Source of the DNA: Desulfuromonadales bacterium | GTDB lineage: Bacteria > Desulfobacterota > Desulfuromonadia > Desulfuromonadales > JAGXHI01 | Length of the DNA: 64,000 nucleotides | NCBI GenBank assembly: GCA_024636295.1 | Contig: JAGXHI010000061.1 | Location: 124,001-188,000, forward strand | Direction: 5' to 3' | Part shown: positions 52,862-63,956 of the stretch, in pieces | Position numbering within the stretch: the stretch's first letter is position 1 | How the letters are laid out: every line of letters begins with the position of its first letter | Notes under the pieces: generated by a model | What the model was told of the DNA's origin: nothing | Database searches by the model: none | Seen by the model: only the letters and a program-made list of their open reading frames with translations | Made by a program: the position numbers and the translations under genes

Positions 52862-53608
52862 ATGCGTATCCCTCGACATCTGGCCATCATCATGGACGGA
52901 AACGGGCGCTGGGCCGAGCAGCGCGGCCTGCCTCGGATCATCGGACACCAGCGGGGCGTGGAGACCGTCCAGACGATTGTCGAAGAATCCTGCTGTCTGG
53001 GAATCGAATACCTGACTCTATATGCGTTCAGTTCGGAAAACTGGGGCCGCCCCCGTGATGAAGTCAACGCTCTCATGGACCTTCTTGGCCGATATCTGAA
53101 AAACGAACTGGAGACGATGTGCCGGCAGGGCATCCGCTTGAATGTCATTGGAGAAAATACCCGCCTCCCAGGGGGAGTGCGCAGGATTTTAGAGGATACC
53201 ATTGAAGAGACCGCCTCGAACCGAAGGATGGTTCTGACCCTGGCGCTCTCCTACGGCGCCCGGGACGAAATCCTCAGGGCGGCCATAAATCTGGCTGGAC
53301 AGGTCCGGGATGGACGGATTGCACTGGAAGAAATCGACGAGTCCGCTTTTGGACGACGTCTCGACACGGGGAATCTGCCGGACCCGGATCTTCTCATTCG
53401 AACCAGCGGAGAGATGCGGATCAGCAATTTTCTCCTCTGGCAACTCGCCTACACGGAGCTCGTTTTCACCGACACTCTCTGGCCCGAATTCGGGACTGAT
53501 CAACTCCATGCGGCACTGGAGGAATACGGCGGAAGGCAGCGGCGGTTCGGATTGACTCCAGCCCAGGTCGAAAAGAAGGTCAGGAACTCAGGGGAGGGAC
53601 GTCATTAA
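52862..53608 (+). CDS. uppS: Undecaprenyl diphosphate synthase
   Basis: The protein has 248 residues, cis-prenyltransferase type. Catalytic Asp12 is in IIMDGNGRWA. YAFSSENWGRP and the signature DLLIRTSGEMRISNFLLWQ follow. The ribosome-binding site is weak (CAGG). It makes the C55 carrier for peptidoglycan and O-antigen. It starts the isoprenoid/phospholipid block and overlaps the likely cdsA start. Confidence 0.96.
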   Translation: MRIPRHLAIIMDGNGRWAEQRGLPRIIGHQRGVETVQTIVEESCCLGIEYLTLYAFSSENWGRPRDEVNALMDLLGRYLKNELETMCRQGIRLNVIGENTRLPGGVRRILEDTIEETASNRRMVLTLALSYGARDEILRAAINLAGQVRDGRIALEEIDESAFGRRLDTGNLPDPDLLIRTSGEMRISNFLLWQLAYTELVFTDTLWPEFGTDQLHAALEEYGGRQRRFGLTPAQVEKKVRNSGEGRH

Positions 53609-54413
53609 ACAGCGGATCATTACAGGGCTTGTGGCTCTCCCCCTGCTCGTTCTTTTTATTTTTTATTCCGGCCCTCGCCTTTTCAACGGGCTGGTATGCC
53701 TGGTGACTTTCCTTGCCCTTCTGGAATTATATGGAATGAGTCTGCCGTTGGAAAGGCGGTCTGAAGGGCGAATGGCCGCAGTCGCCGGCGCAGCCATGAT
53801 CCTTATCTTCCCGACGGCCCAGGGTATTCTGGTGCCGGGGGGATTGATTCTGCTGTTTTTTTTCTTTGGACTGCTCTTCCTGTTTCGTTACCGGAACCTG
53901 AAAACCGTTTCCCAGCATCTGGCTCTTCTTCTCTTTGGATTTTTGTATCTTTCCCTTCCGCTGGGGCATTTGTCGCTTCTGCGTAATCTTCCCATGGGGC
54001 GTGAGTGGGTTTTCCTGACCATCCTCATTATCATGGCCGGAGATACGGCCGCATATTTCATCGGAAGTTCCATCGGCAGACATCGGCTGTACCCGGCCAT
54101 CAGTCCGAAAAAAAGCGTGGAGGGAGCAATCGGCGGCCTGGCGGGCAGCCTTGGGGGTGCTTTTCTTGCAAAATGGGTCTTTCTCCCGTCCCTTGATTTT
54201 ATGGATGCCCTGATTCTCGGGCTGGTTGTAGGATCATTTGGGCAACTCGGTGACCTTTTCGAATCAATGCTTAAGCGGGGGTGCGGGGTCAAGGATTCGG
54301 GAGCAATCATCCCCGGCCACGGCGGCATACTTGATCGGCTGGATAGCCTGCTCTTCGCATTCCCGCCGGTTTTCTACTATGCCATCCTGGTCTTCCCGAA
54401 AGAGGGAATTTAG
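53604..54413 (+). CDS. cdsA: Phosphatidate cytidylyltransferase, probable ATT start
   Basis: The frame has no ATG near its 5' end. GTG 53631 would remove the conserved IKQRIITGL start and its AGGG lies only three bases away. ATT at 53604 is preceded by GGGGAGGG at ideal spacing and gives (M)KQRIITGLVALPLLVL, the usual CdsA beginning, so ATT is proposed; 269 residues. Several membrane helices lead to the signature GDLFESMLKRGCGVKDSG ... PGHGGILDRLDS. It makes CDP-diacylglycerol for psd/pssA products. The start overlaps the uppS stop. Confidence 0.9.
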   Translation: MKQRIITGLVALPLLVLFIFYSGPRLFNGLVCLVTFLALLELYGMSLPLERRSEGRMAAVAGAAMILIFPTAQGILVPGGLILLFFFFGLLFLFRYRNLKTVSQHLALLLFGFLYLSLPLGHLSLLRNLPMGREWVFLTILIIMAGDTAAYFIGSSIGRHRLYPAISPKKSVEGAIGGLAGSLGGAFLAKWVFLPSLDFMDALILGLVVGSFGQLGDLFESMLKRGCGVKDSGAIIPGHGGILDRLDSLLFAFPPVFYYAILVFPKEGI

Positions 54414-54416
54414 CAG

Positions 54417-55574
54417 ATGAAGAAAATCTCCATCCTGGGTTCAACCGGTTCAATCGGGGTCAGTACGCTGGAAATCGTTGCCGAGCTTCCAGAACGGTAT
54501 CGTGTGGTCGGGCTGACGGCCGGGAACAATCTTCTGCGGCTGAAAGAGCAGATCCGTCGCTTTCGTCCGCTGCTGGTTGCGGTTCCGGACCCCGAGGATG
54601 CTCGACGCCTGAGGACCGAACTGGGCTCCGATGGGCCTGAAGTCGCCGAAGGGGTGGAGGGGCTGATCGCCTGTGCAACCCTTGCCGAGGCCGACATGAT
54701 CGTTTCCGCAATTGTGGGCGTGGCCGGACTTGTCCCGACAATGGCCGCTGTGGAGGCCGGAAAGGACGTCGCTCTGGCCAATAAGGAAACCCTTGTGGCC
54801 GCAGGTTCTCTGGTCATGGAAGCCGTGACCCGGAAGAAAATACGATTCCATCCTGTCGACAGCGAACATTCCGCTATTTTTCAGGCTCTGGAGGGTCATC
54901 GCCTGGAAGATGTCCGTCAGCTGATACTGACTGCTTCGGGGGGGCCTTTTTTGAACAGCGGATTGGCGCAGTTGAAGCAGGTTACGCCTGAAGCGGCCCT
55001 GGCACATCCCAACTGGAGCATGGGGCGGAAGATCAGCATCGATTCCGCAACCATGATGAACAAGGGATTGGAGGTCATCGAGGCCAGCTGGCTTTTCAGC
55101 CTGCCCGCCGACCGTATATCGGTTCACATTCATCCCCAGAGCATCATTCATTCGATGGTGGAGTACATCGATGGATCCATCATTGCCCAGATGGGTATCC
55201 CGGACATGAAAACGCCCATCGCATACGCCTTGTCCTATCCGGAGCGGCTGCCGCTCCGACTGCCTCCCCTGGATCTCTGCTCCCTGGGGGCCTTGACTTT
55301 CAGCGCACCGGACAAAGAGAAATTCGCCTGCCTGGGGCTGGCTTATGAAGCACTTCGGGCAGGAGGAACAGCTCCGGCGGTTTTGAATGCCGCCAACGAA
55401 CTGGCTGTGGCCGCCTTTCTCAAAGGGGAAATCGGCTTCACCGATATTTCCGTAATTATACGCTTGGCCCTGGACGATCACCATCCCGAGCCTCTGCACC
55501 ATATCGATGAGGCGCTTCGGGCTGACCGCTGGGGACGCGATGCAGCCCGCCGGGCAATCGATTCCATGAACTGA
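54417..55574 (+). CDS. dxr: 1-deoxy-D-xylulose 5-phosphate reductoisomerase
   Basis: The ATG is three bases after the cdsA stop. The protein has 385 residues with the NADPH site [33 protein letters not shown] and [14 protein letters not shown] substrate region ([20 protein letters not shown]). It catalyses the committed step of the MEP isoprenoid pathway. Confidence 0.97.
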   Translation: MKKISILGSTGSIGVSTLEIVAELPERYRVVGLTAGNNLLRLKEQIRRFRPLLVAVPDPEDARRLRTELGSDGPEVAEGVEGLIACATLAEADMIVSAIVGVAGLVPTMAAVEAGKDVALANKETLVAAGSLVMEAVTRKKIRFHPVDSEHSAIFQALEGHRLEDVRQLILTASGGPFLNSGLAQLKQVTPEAALAHPNWSMGRKISIDSATMMNKGLEVIEASWLFSLPADRISVHIHPQSIIHSMVEYIDGSIIAQMGIPDMKTPIAYALSYPERLPLRLPPLDLCSLGALTFSAPDKEKFACLGLAYEALRAGGTAPAVLNAANELAVAAFLKGEIGFTDISVIIRLALDDHHPEPLHHIDEALRADRWGRDAARRAIDSMN

Positions 55575-55585
55575 CGGGAGGTTGC

Positions 55586-56917
55586 ATGATCACAATTGCC
55601 GCCGGTATTATCATGCTTGGCATTCTGGTTTTCGTTCATGAACTGGGTCATTTTTGCGTGGCCAAGCTCTCCGGAGTAAAAGTTCTTAAATTTTCTCTGG
55701 GATTTGGACCCCGCCTCGTCTCCCGGAAATGGGGAGATACCGAATACATGGTCTGTGCGGTGCCTCTTGGAGGATACGTACAGATGCTGGGGGAGGGCGG
55801 CGGAGAAGAAGGGGAGTCCTCCGAAATGTCTCCGGAGGAGCGGAAGCGCTCCTTTGCCGAGCAGCCGGTGTGGAGGCGAACGGCCATAATTGCGGCCGGT
55901 CCTTTCATGAACCTTTTGCTCCCTTTCCTTATCCTTCCTCTGGCTTATCTCGTTGGGATGCAGCTTCCTGCTTTCCTGGAAAGCCCTCCCTGTATCGGAT
56001 ACGTGGCGCCTCAAACTGAAGGCGCCGATGCGGGATTTTCTGCCGGGGACTGCATTGTTGAAATCAACGGGGAAGAGGTTAAAACCTGGACCGGAACCAA
56101 TCACACGTTGATCGCTCATGCCGGAGCCACAATTGAGTTTACCGTTCGTCGCGACGGGTCGAAAGTTGTTCTTACCATGGATCCGGAAGGCGGCGGTGTG
56201 GAAGGTCTACAGTCTCTCGGCCTTCTTCCCAGGCAGGAGGCCGAGGTCGGAGCCCTTGCCCCGGGAATGCCTGCGCAAGCCGCAGGCCTGGAGGTGGGTG
56301 ACCGGATTACGGCCATCGGCGATGAACCGATACAGTCATGGTATGATCTCAAGCAGGCGATACAGAAATCGCAAGGCAGCTCGCTCGAGTTCCGGATCAA
56401 ACGGGGCGAGGAGGAGCTGTCCCTGAATATTCAACCCGTTGCGGAAGATGGGAACGGGACCGATTACCTGATCGGCATCGCCCCTCACCAGGAAACGGAG
56501 TTCAGGCGATTCGGCCCGATCGAAGCGATTCGAGCCGGTGCGGAGAGGACGGTCGAGCTGGTTGAGCTCACGCTTATATTCCTTCAGAAGCTGTTCGCAG
56601 GCCATGTTTCAGCAAAGAATATCGGCGGGCCTATTACGGTGGTACAGATTGCCGGACAGGCGGCACAGACTGATTTTGCCAGTATCCTCATGGTTCTGGC
56701 CTTCCTCAGCATACAACTAGGGATACTGAATCTTCTGCCCATACCGATTCTGGACGGCGGCCACCTGTTTTTCAATGTCTACGAAATGATTTTCAGACGT
56801 CCTCTTTCACTGAGGGCTCGGGAGTTCGCACAACAGATCGGTCTGATTCTCATTCTGCTTCTGATGATTCTCGCGTTTTACAACGATATAGTACGGATTT
56901 TCCTGGGGGGGCAGTAA
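55586..56917 (+). CDS. rseP: Site-2 membrane metalloprotease RseP
   Basis: GGGAGG precedes the ATG. The protein has 443 residues with the zinc motif HELGH (residues 18-22) in the first helix. Two periplasmic PDZ domains cover about 115-290, and the second zinc region is ILDGGHLFFN. It cleaves membrane-bound anti-sigma factors in envelope stress and clears signal-peptide remnants. Its stop abuts the tsaB start. Confidence 0.95.
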   Translation: MITIAAGIIMLGILVFVHELGHFCVAKLSGVKVLKFSLGFGPRLVSRKWGDTEYMVCAVPLGGYVQMLGEGGGEEGESSEMSPEERKRSFAEQPVWRRTAIIAAGPFMNLLLPFLILPLAYLVGMQLPAFLESPPCIGYVAPQTEGADAGFSAGDCIVEINGEEVKTWTGTNHTLIAHAGATIEFTVRRDGSKVVLTMDPEGGGVEGLQSLGLLPRQEAEVGALAPGMPAQAAGLEVGDRITAIGDEPIQSWYDLKQAIQKSQGSSLEFRIKRGEEELSLNIQPVAEDGNGTDYLIGIAPHQETEFRRFGPIEAIRAGAERTVELVELTLIFLQKLFAGHVSAKNIGGPITVVQIAGQAAQTDFASILMVLAFLSIQLGILNLLPIPILDGGHLFFNVYEMIFRRPLSLRAREFAQQIGLILILLLMILAFYNDIVRIFLGGQ

Positions 56918-57634
56918 ATGGAGGAGACCCTCCTCACCGTGGATACCTGCTCCAGGGCAGGCAGCGTTGCGGTCAGCCGGGGAGAGAGGCTTCTTGGAGA
57001 AATTTTCCTCTGTTCTTCGGCGAATCATACCCAGCATCTTCTGACGACCCTCAGAACGTTGCTGAAGGAAGTGGATATCCCTCTGTCCGCGGTTGATGCT
57101 TTCGGCGTTGTTCTGGGGCCGGGGTCTTTCACGGGTCTGCGTGTCGGTGTGGCGACGGTAAAAGGTCTGGCGATGGCCCTGAACAGACCAGTGGTGGGAT
57201 TATCCTCTCTTCGCGTCCTGGCCATGCAGGCTCCCTTTGCCTCCCATCAGGTCTGCGCCTTGCTTGATGCACGGAAAAAGGAAGTCTACGCAGGTCTTTT
57301 CAGTTGGGAAACGGGAATGCCCTCTGCTCTGGGAGAGGAACGGGTAATTCCTCCGGAGGAGCTCCTTTCCTCGCTGGAAGGGGAAATCCTTTTCATCGGG
57401 GACGGGGCAGAGGCTTATCGCACATTCATTGTCCGGCGCCTGGGAGAGCGGGCCCGGTTCGTTCCCTGGAGCCAGAATGCTCCACGTGCGGGCCATGCCG
57501 CAGTGCTGGCGCTTGAGGATCTGCGCCAGGGAATGACGATCCTCCCCACACATCTGGCGCCACGTTATATCCGACCTTCGGAGGCTGAAATCATGTGGTC
57601 TCTGAGGCAATCGGAACCCCTCATTGAAGGTTGA
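56918..57634 (+). CDS. tsaB: tRNA threonylcarbamoyladenosine biosynthesis protein TsaB
   Basis: The protein has 238 residues and the ATG directly follows the rseP TAA. It has the ASKHA-type N-terminus (LLTVDTCSRAGSVAV), SANHTQHLL and GPGSFTGLRVG. It is an inactive TsaD paralogue that scaffolds t6A formation at tRNA position 37. Confidence 0.94.
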   Translation: MEETLLTVDTCSRAGSVAVSRGERLLGEIFLCSSANHTQHLLTTLRTLLKEVDIPLSAVDAFGVVLGPGSFTGLRVGVATVKGLAMALNRPVVGLSSLRVLAMQAPFASHQVCALLDARKKEVYAGLFSWETGMPSALGEERVIPPEELLSSLEGEILFIGDGAEAYRTFIVRRLGERARFVPWSQNAPRAGHAAVLALEDLRQGMTILPTHLAPRYIRPSEAEIMWSLRQSEPLIEG

Positions 57635-57704
57635 CATTGATAGGTCATTTAGCTATCTTAAAATCGCGATGGAGGATCTATTAACCTTAGCTGGGGAGGT
57701 GCAC

Positions 57705-57926
57705 ATGGAGGAACAAAATCAATCGCTTGTCGAGAAGTTGGTCGATGGAAACCCCCGGTTTCGAATGCTTTACGAAGAACACATCCTTTTTGAGAAAGAA
57801 CTTCAGAAACTGAATCAAAAATCCTTCCTTAGCCCCGAAGAAGAATTAACCCGGAAAAAAGTTCAAAAACTGAAGCTTGCAGGCAAAGATGAAATGATCC
57901 GCATGCTGAGTCAGTATCGGCAGTAA
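57705..57926 (+). CDS. DUF465 (YdcH-like) small protein
   Basis: ATG 57705 follows GGGGAGG; an upstream open frame from 57624 overlaps tsaB and is not credible. The protein has 73 residues, a helical hairpin rich in charge ([20 protein letters not shown] ... [20 protein letters not shown]), typical of DUF465. Function is unknown. A terminator follows. Confidence 0.85.
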   Translation: MEEQNQSLVEKLVDGNPRFRMLYEEHILFEKELQKLNQKSFLSPEEELTRKKVQKLKLAGKDEMIRMLSQYRQ

Positions 57927-57943
57927 AAAACTGCCGGCAGCTG

Positions 57944-57973
57944 AAGGGTTCGGGCGCATCCTGAACCCTTTTA
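57944..57973 (+). terminator. Terminator after the DUF465 gene
   Basis: AAGGGTTC pairs with GAACCCTT, followed by TTATG. The T-run is short. Confidence 0.7.
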
Positions 57974-57991
57974 TGCACCTGGTCACAATAC

Positions 57992-58005
57992 ACGGACTTG
58001 TCCGT
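57992..58005. promoter_or_regulatory. Palindrome in the ilvD upstream region
   Basis: ACGGAC-TT-GTCCGT is a perfect inverted repeat about 150 bases before ilvD. It could be an operator. Confidence 0.35.
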
Positions 58006-58097
58006 ACAGTACCGGTTGCCGGAAATCGAAGTGGATTGGACGCCCCCCCATCTGCTCCGGATATCTTTTCCCCCGCGCAGAACAGACAACAACTTCG

Positions 58098-58125
58098 GAT
58101 TCCCATTCGCGTTCGGATGGGAATC
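58098..58125 (+). promoter_or_regulatory. Leader hairpin before ilvD
   Basis: GATTCCCAT and ATGGGAATC form a perfect 9-bp stem with a 10-base loop, 30 bases before the ilvD start. It is followed only by TGTTC, so it may modulate expression rather than stop it. No leucine/valine-rich leader peptide was found. Confidence 0.4.
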
Positions 58126-58155
58126 TGTTCATTTCGTTATCCTGAGGAAAAAACG

Positions 58156-59832
58156 ATGAGTGAAAAAAGAAGCAATGCCATCACCCGCGGATTTGAACGG
58201 ACCCCCCACCGTGCTCTGTTGATGGGAACGGGAGTCCCTCGCGAAGAGATGGATCGGCCTTTCATCGGCGTCGCCACTTCCTTTACGGACCTGATTCCAG
58301 GACACATCGGCATGCGCGACCTTGAACGATTTATCGAGAAAGGCGTTCATACCGGAGGAGGCTATTCCTTTTTCTTCGGCATTCCCGGAGTATGCGACGG
58401 CATCGCCATGGGTCACCGGGGAATGCACTACTCGTTGCCGACACGGGAACTGATCGCCGATATGATCGAATCGGTGGCGGAAGCACATCGGCTGGACGGC
58501 CTGGTTCTTCTGACCAACTGCGACAAAATAACTCCGGGGATGCTCATGGCCGCCGCCCGACTCGATATCCCCTGTCTTGTGGTAACCGCGGGTCCCATGA
58601 TGGCCGGACGGGGGTCGGACGGCCGAAGGTATTCCTTCGTCACCGATACTTTCGAAGCCATGGCCCGCTACAAGGCCGGCGACATCGACGAGGCGGAACT
58701 CAGGGTCTGCGAGGACAAGGCCTGCCCCACCGCTGGTTCCTGCCAGGGGCTCTTTACCGCAAATACCATGGCCATTCTGACCGAAGCGATGGGAATGAGC
58801 CTTGTGGGGTGCGGCACCGCTCCCGCCGTTTCTTCCCTGAAGAGGCGGATCGCCTTCGCATCGGGCCAGAGGATCATTGACCTTGTGCGGGAGGATATCA
58901 CCCCCAGCAAAATTCTCACCCGGGAGGCCTTCGAGAATGCCGTCCGCGTGGACCTCGCCCTGGGAGGATCGAGCAACACCGTCCTGCACCTCCTTTCGAT
59001 TGCACGGGAGGCGGGAATCGATCTGCCACTGGAAAGATTCGACAGCTTGAGCCGCGAAACACCTCAGCTCTCCTCCATGAATCCCGGCGGCACCTACTTC
59101 ATGGAGGATCTGGATGCCGCAGGTGGCGTCCCTGCCGTCCTCTATCAGTTGAGGGACCGAATCCTTGATAATCCGACCCTCTCCGGTCCCACCATCAGGG
59201 AGATCATTTCAGGGGTTTCCGCGATCGACGAAGAAGTGGTTCATCCCGTCTCCAATCCGATCCGCGCCGAAGGCGGTATTGCAATCCTTAATGGGAATCT
59301 GGCTCCCAAAGGTGCGGTGGTGAAGCAATCCGGCGTTTCGGAGAAAATGATGAAATTCGAAGGCCATGCCCGTTGCTTCGATTCCGAAGAAGATGCCATG
59401 AAGGCTCTTATGGGAGGAGAGATCAACGGCGGCGAGGTGGTCGTGATCCGATATGAGGGGCCCAAGGGGGGACCTGGGATGCGGGAGATGCTGGCGCCCA
59501 CCGCCACCCTCATGGGGCTGGGACTGGGAGACAGCGTGGCGCTCATCACGGATGGGCGGTTTTCTGGTGGGACCCGGGGACCGTGCATCGGTCACATCTC
59601 TCCGGAAGCAGCTGTCGGCGGTCCTATCGCCCTGGTCGAGGATGGAGACCTGATCTCCCTGGACATCCCCGCGCGCAGCCTTGAGCTGAAAGTCGACTCC
59701 GCCATCCTGGAAGAGCGCAAAAAAAGATGGACGCCTCCCGAGCCAAAAATCAAGCGGGGTTGGCTGGCCCGTTATGCCGCAGTGGTAACATCGGCCAATA
59801 CCGGGGCGGTTTGCGAGGCTGAGGACAGGTAG
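58156..59832 (+). CDS. ilvD: Dihydroxy-acid dehydratase
   Basis: ATG 58156 has GAGG upstream and starts [19 protein letters not shown]; the longer open frame upstream is the leader. The protein has 558 residues. Cluster and metal motifs are [32 protein letters not shown] and [17 protein letters not shown]. It catalyses the third step of isoleucine and valine synthesis. It leads the ilv run. Confidence 0.97.
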   Translation: MSEKRSNAITRGFERTPHRALLMGTGVPREEMDRPFIGVATSFTDLIPGHIGMRDLERFIEKGVHTGGGYSFFFGIPGVCDGIAMGHRGMHYSLPTRELIADMIESVAEAHRLDGLVLLTNCDKITPGMLMAAARLDIPCLVVTAGPMMAGRGSDGRRYSFVTDTFEAMARYKAGDIDEAELRVCEDKACPTAGSCQGLFTANTMAILTEAMGMSLVGCGTAPAVSSLKRRIAFASGQRIIDLVREDITPSKILTREAFENAVRVDLALGGSSNTVLHLLSIAREAGIDLPLERFDSLSRETPQLSSMNPGGTYFMEDLDAAGGVPAVLYQLRDRILDNPTLSGPTIREIISGVSAIDEEVVHPVSNPIRAEGGIAILNGNLAPKGAVVKQSGVSEKMMKFEGHARCFDSEEDAMKALMGGEINGGEVVVIRYEGPKGGPGMREMLAPTATLMGLGLGDSVALITDGRFSGGTRGPCIGHISPEAAVGGPIALVEDGDLISLDIPARSLELKVDSAILEERKKRWTPPEPKIKRGWLARYAAVVTSANTGAVCEAEDR

Positions 59833-59889
59833 GGGGACGGTTCCGGGGAAGTGCATCGGAACCATTCGAACGAAGACGGAGGCTTTTTA

Positions 59890-61587
59890 GTGAAGAAGAC
59901 CGGTTCGAAGATTCTTTTGGAATGCTTGAAGCTCGAGGGGGTGGATACCATTTTCGGTTATCCTGGAGGAACGGTCATCAATATTTATGATGACTTGATG
60001 GATTCCCCCATCCGGCATATTCTGACGCGGCACGAGCAGGCTGCCGTACACGCTGCCGATGGATACGCCCGTGCGACGGGCAAAGTCGGCGTAGCTATCG
60101 CCACCAGCGGCCCCGGTGCAACGAATACCGTTACGGGCATCGCCACCGCCTACATGGATTCCACCCCTCTGGTGATTATCACCGGCCAGGTGCCCACTCC
60201 GCTGATCGGCAACGATGCATTCCAGGAGGCGGATATCATTGGCATCACCCGCCCCATTACCAAGCATAATTACCTGGTCAAGGATGTCCGGGATCTGGCA
60301 CGGATCATCAAGCAGGCGTTCTATATCGCCCGGACGGGACGACCCGGACCGGTGCTCATCGATCTGCCAAAGGACGTTCAAATCGACACGACCACTTTCG
60401 CTTATCCCGAGAAGGTGGAAATTCGCGGATACAAACCCACCTACAGTGGCAACCTCCGGCAGGTGGAAAAAGCCGTGAGGATGATTCTGGACGCCCGCAA
60501 GCCGGTCATCTATGTCGGCGGCGGAGCGAGTCTCACCGATGCTTCGGACGAGTTGAAGGAATTTGCGGAAAAGATCCAGGCGCCGGTTACCACGACTTTG
60601 ATGGGAATGGCCTCCTTTCCCAGAAAACATCCCCTGTCGCTCGGAATGCTGGGAATGCATGGGACGTTTTACGCCAATATGGCTGTGACGAACTCGGATT
60701 TGCTGATCGCCGTGGGCGCTCGCTTCGATGATCGAGTCACTGGGAAGGCAGCTACTTTCGCGCCCCATGCCAAGATAATTCACATCGACATCGATCCCAC
60801 CTCCATCAAGAAGAACGTTCGTGTCGACCTGCCTATAGTGGGGGATCTGAAGGATGTCCTGAAAAAAATGATTCAGAAGTTGGGAAATTCTGAAGAAAAA
60901 CTCAGTGAAACGGTTCAGGAGACCAGTTTCTGGCGAGAGGAAGTCGCCGGCTGGAAATCGCAGCATCCCATGTCCTACAAATCATCGGAGTCGGAGATAA
61001 AACCTCAGTTCGTCATCGAAAAAATACGTGAACTGACTGCGGATGATGCCATTATCACTACGGAGGTCGGTCAGCATCAGATGTGGACCGCCCAGTTCTT
61101 CGACTTCATGCGCCCGAGGACATTTCTCACCTCCGGAGGCTTGGGGACAATGGGGTTCGGCCTGCCGGGCGCCCTTGGCGCCCAGAGCGCTTTTCCGGAC
61201 CGGCAGGTCATCGATATTTCCGGAGACGGCTCCTTCCAAATGAATTCACAGGAACTCGCCACTCTCGTCCAGTATCGGCTGCCTGTGAAAATTGCCATTC
61301 TCAACAATAATTTTTTAGGAATGGTCCGCCAGTGGCAACAGCTATTTTTCAATCGTCGATACAGCCAGACCTGTATGGAACTTCCCATCGATTTTGTAAA
61401 ATTGGCTGAGGCGTATGGCGCTACAGGCCTGAGGGCATCCACGCCCGGAGAGGTGGAAGACGTTATACGCAAAGGCCTGGAAACGCCTGGTCCGGTCATC
61501 ATGGAATTCAAGGTGTCCCGGGAGGAAAACGTGATGCCCATGGTGCCTGCCGGAGCAGGTCTGAATGAAATGGTATTGGCCTCCTGA
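59890..61587 (+). CDS. ilvB: Acetolactate synthase large subunit
   Basis: The start is GTG 59890, with ACGGAGG upstream; an in-frame start at 59851 lacks support. The protein has 565 residues. The TPP-activating Glu is in [17 protein letters not shown], and the TPP motif is [13 protein letters not shown] ... [13 protein letters not shown]. With IlvN it forms acetolactate or acetohydroxybutyrate from pyruvate. Confidence 0.97.
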   Translation: MKKTGSKILLECLKLEGVDTIFGYPGGTVINIYDDLMDSPIRHILTRHEQAAVHAADGYARATGKVGVAIATSGPGATNTVTGIATAYMDSTPLVIITGQVPTPLIGNDAFQEADIIGITRPITKHNYLVKDVRDLARIIKQAFYIARTGRPGPVLIDLPKDVQIDTTTFAYPEKVEIRGYKPTYSGNLRQVEKAVRMILDARKPVIYVGGGASLTDASDELKEFAEKIQAPVTTTLMGMASFPRKHPLSLGMLGMHGTFYANMAVTNSDLLIAVGARFDDRVTGKAATFAPHAKIIHIDIDPTSIKKNVRVDLPIVGDLKDVLKKMIQKLGNSEEKLSETVQETSFWREEVAGWKSQHPMSYKSSESEIKPQFVIEKIRELTADDAIITTEVGQHQMWTAQFFDFMRPRTFLTSGGLGTMGFGLPGALGAQSAFPDRQVIDISGDGSFQMNSQELATLVQYRLPVKIAILNNNFLGMVRQWQQLFFNRRYSQTCMELPIDFVKLAEAYGATGLRASTPGEVEDVIRKGLETPGPVIMEFKVSREENVMPMVPAGAGLNEMVLAS

Positions 61588-61619
61588 GGCCTACAGGTTC
61601 AAAAGAGGAGACGCTTGCA

Positions 61620-62117
61620 ATGAAACACACCATTTCGGTGTTGGTTGAAAATGAGTTCGGTGTTCTCACTCGGGTGGCGGGACTTTTCTCCGGGAGGGGA
61701 TTCAATATCGAAAGCCTCTCCGTAGCGCCCACCATCGATCCGAGCATCTCCCGCATGACCATTGTGACAAGCGGAGACGATCAGATTCTGGAACAGATTA
61801 CAAAACAGCTCAACAAGCTGATTGATGTCATCAAGGTTATCGATTTCACGGGGCAGGATTATGTGGAACGTGAAATGGCCATGATCAAAGTGACCGCCGA
61901 AGAAAAAACACGGGCCGAGGTGCTCCGCATCGTCGACATCTTCCGGGCAAAGGTGGTGGATGTGACGCCCCGCTCCTTTACCGTCGAGGTCACCGGCGCT
62001 CCGAACAAAATCAATGCCCTTGTGGAACTCCTGAGTCCCATGGGGATCAAGGAACTTGTCCGCTCGGGGCCCGTGGTGCTCGGCAGGGGACCGAAGGCCT
62101 GGCGGGGAACGGATTAG
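61620..62117 (+). CDS. ilvN: Acetolactate synthase regulatory subunit
   Basis: AAGAGGAG precedes the ATG. The protein has 165 residues, full length. The ACT domain starts ISVLVENEFGVLTRVAGLFS, with GRGFNIESLSVAPT and a C-terminal ALS domain. It gives valine feedback inhibition to the large subunit. Confidence 0.97.
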   Translation: MKHTISVLVENEFGVLTRVAGLFSGRGFNIESLSVAPTIDPSISRMTIVTSGDDQILEQITKQLNKLIDVIKVIDFTGQDYVEREMAMIKVTAEEKTRAEVLRIVDIFRAKVVDVTPRSFTVEVTGAPNKINALVELLSPMGIKELVRSGPVVLGRGPKAWRGTD

Positions 62118-62151
62118 CCGTCCATGACCGATCCAAAAGGATCTGGCTTGA

Positions 62152-63243
<1,092 letters not shown>

Positions 63244-63256
63244 TCCGTTAGACCTG

Positions 63257-63285
63257 CGGGGGCGCGATTTTCCGCCCCCGTTTTC
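63257..63285 (+). terminator. Terminator after ilvC
   Basis: CGGGGGCG pairs with CGCCCCCG, followed by TTTTCG. Confidence 0.85.
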
Positions 63286-63311
63286 GCAACTGCCGAAAAG
63301 GAATGTGCACC

Positions 63312-63956
63312 ATGCGAAACGAACATCAGCCTGTGGCGGTGGAAGGATATCCCTTTATCGGACTTTTCGCCTTTTTCGCCCTCGTGTTCGCCCTGCTGGG
63401 ATGGGCGATTCTGACTGTGATTTCGCTTTTTTTCGTTCTCTTCGCCATTTACTTTTTTCGCAATCCCGAGCGTTATCCTCCGGACGAGGAAAATGCCGTG
63501 ATCTCTCCTGCCGATGGCAAAATCGTTTTTATCGGGACGGTTCCCGAAGAGCGTTATTTCAAATCGGACGTTACAAAGATCAGCATTTTCATGTCGGCCT
63601 TCGATGTTCATGTCAATCGCGCGCCCTGTTCCGGAAAAGTTATGGACATGTTCTACAGCCGAGGCGAGTTTCTGAATGCTTCCCTCGACAAGGCCAGTCT
63701 TCAGAATGAGCAGAGCGGGATACTCCTGGAAACGGAGGGCGGCCAGCGATTGCTCTCCGTTCAAATCGCCGGCCTGATCGCACGGCGGATTGTCACCTAT
63801 CCGCGGGTTGGCGACGAGTTGGAGCGGGGCATGCGGTATGGATTGATCCGCTTTGGCTCTCGCGTGGACGTCTATCTCCCTGTGGGATCAACGGTTATTG
63901 CTGAAGTTGGAGACCGGGTGACGGCCGGAGAAACGGTCCTTGGTTATTTTCAATGA
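63312..63956 (+). CDS. psd: Phosphatidylserine decarboxylase, short archaeal-type
   Basis: ATG 63312 has AAAAGGA nine bases upstream; ATG 63303 touches it and is less likely. The protein has 214 residues. Two membrane helices near the N-terminus precede YFFRNPER and FMSAFDVHVNRAP. The self-cleavage site PVGSTVIAEVGDRV carries GST, where Ser becomes the pyruvoyl group. It makes phosphatidylethanolamine. Its stop overlaps the next gene as ATGA. Confidence 0.95.
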   Translation: MRNEHQPVAVEGYPFIGLFAFFALVFALLGWAILTVISLFFVLFAIYFFRNPERYPPDEENAVISPADGKIVFIGTVPEERYFKSDVTKISIFMSAFDVHVNRAPCSGKVMDMFYSRGEFLNASLDKASLQNEQSGILLETEGGQRLLSVQIAGLIARRIVTYPRVGDELERGMRYGLIRFGSRVDVYLPVGSTVIAEVGDRVTAGETVLGYFQ

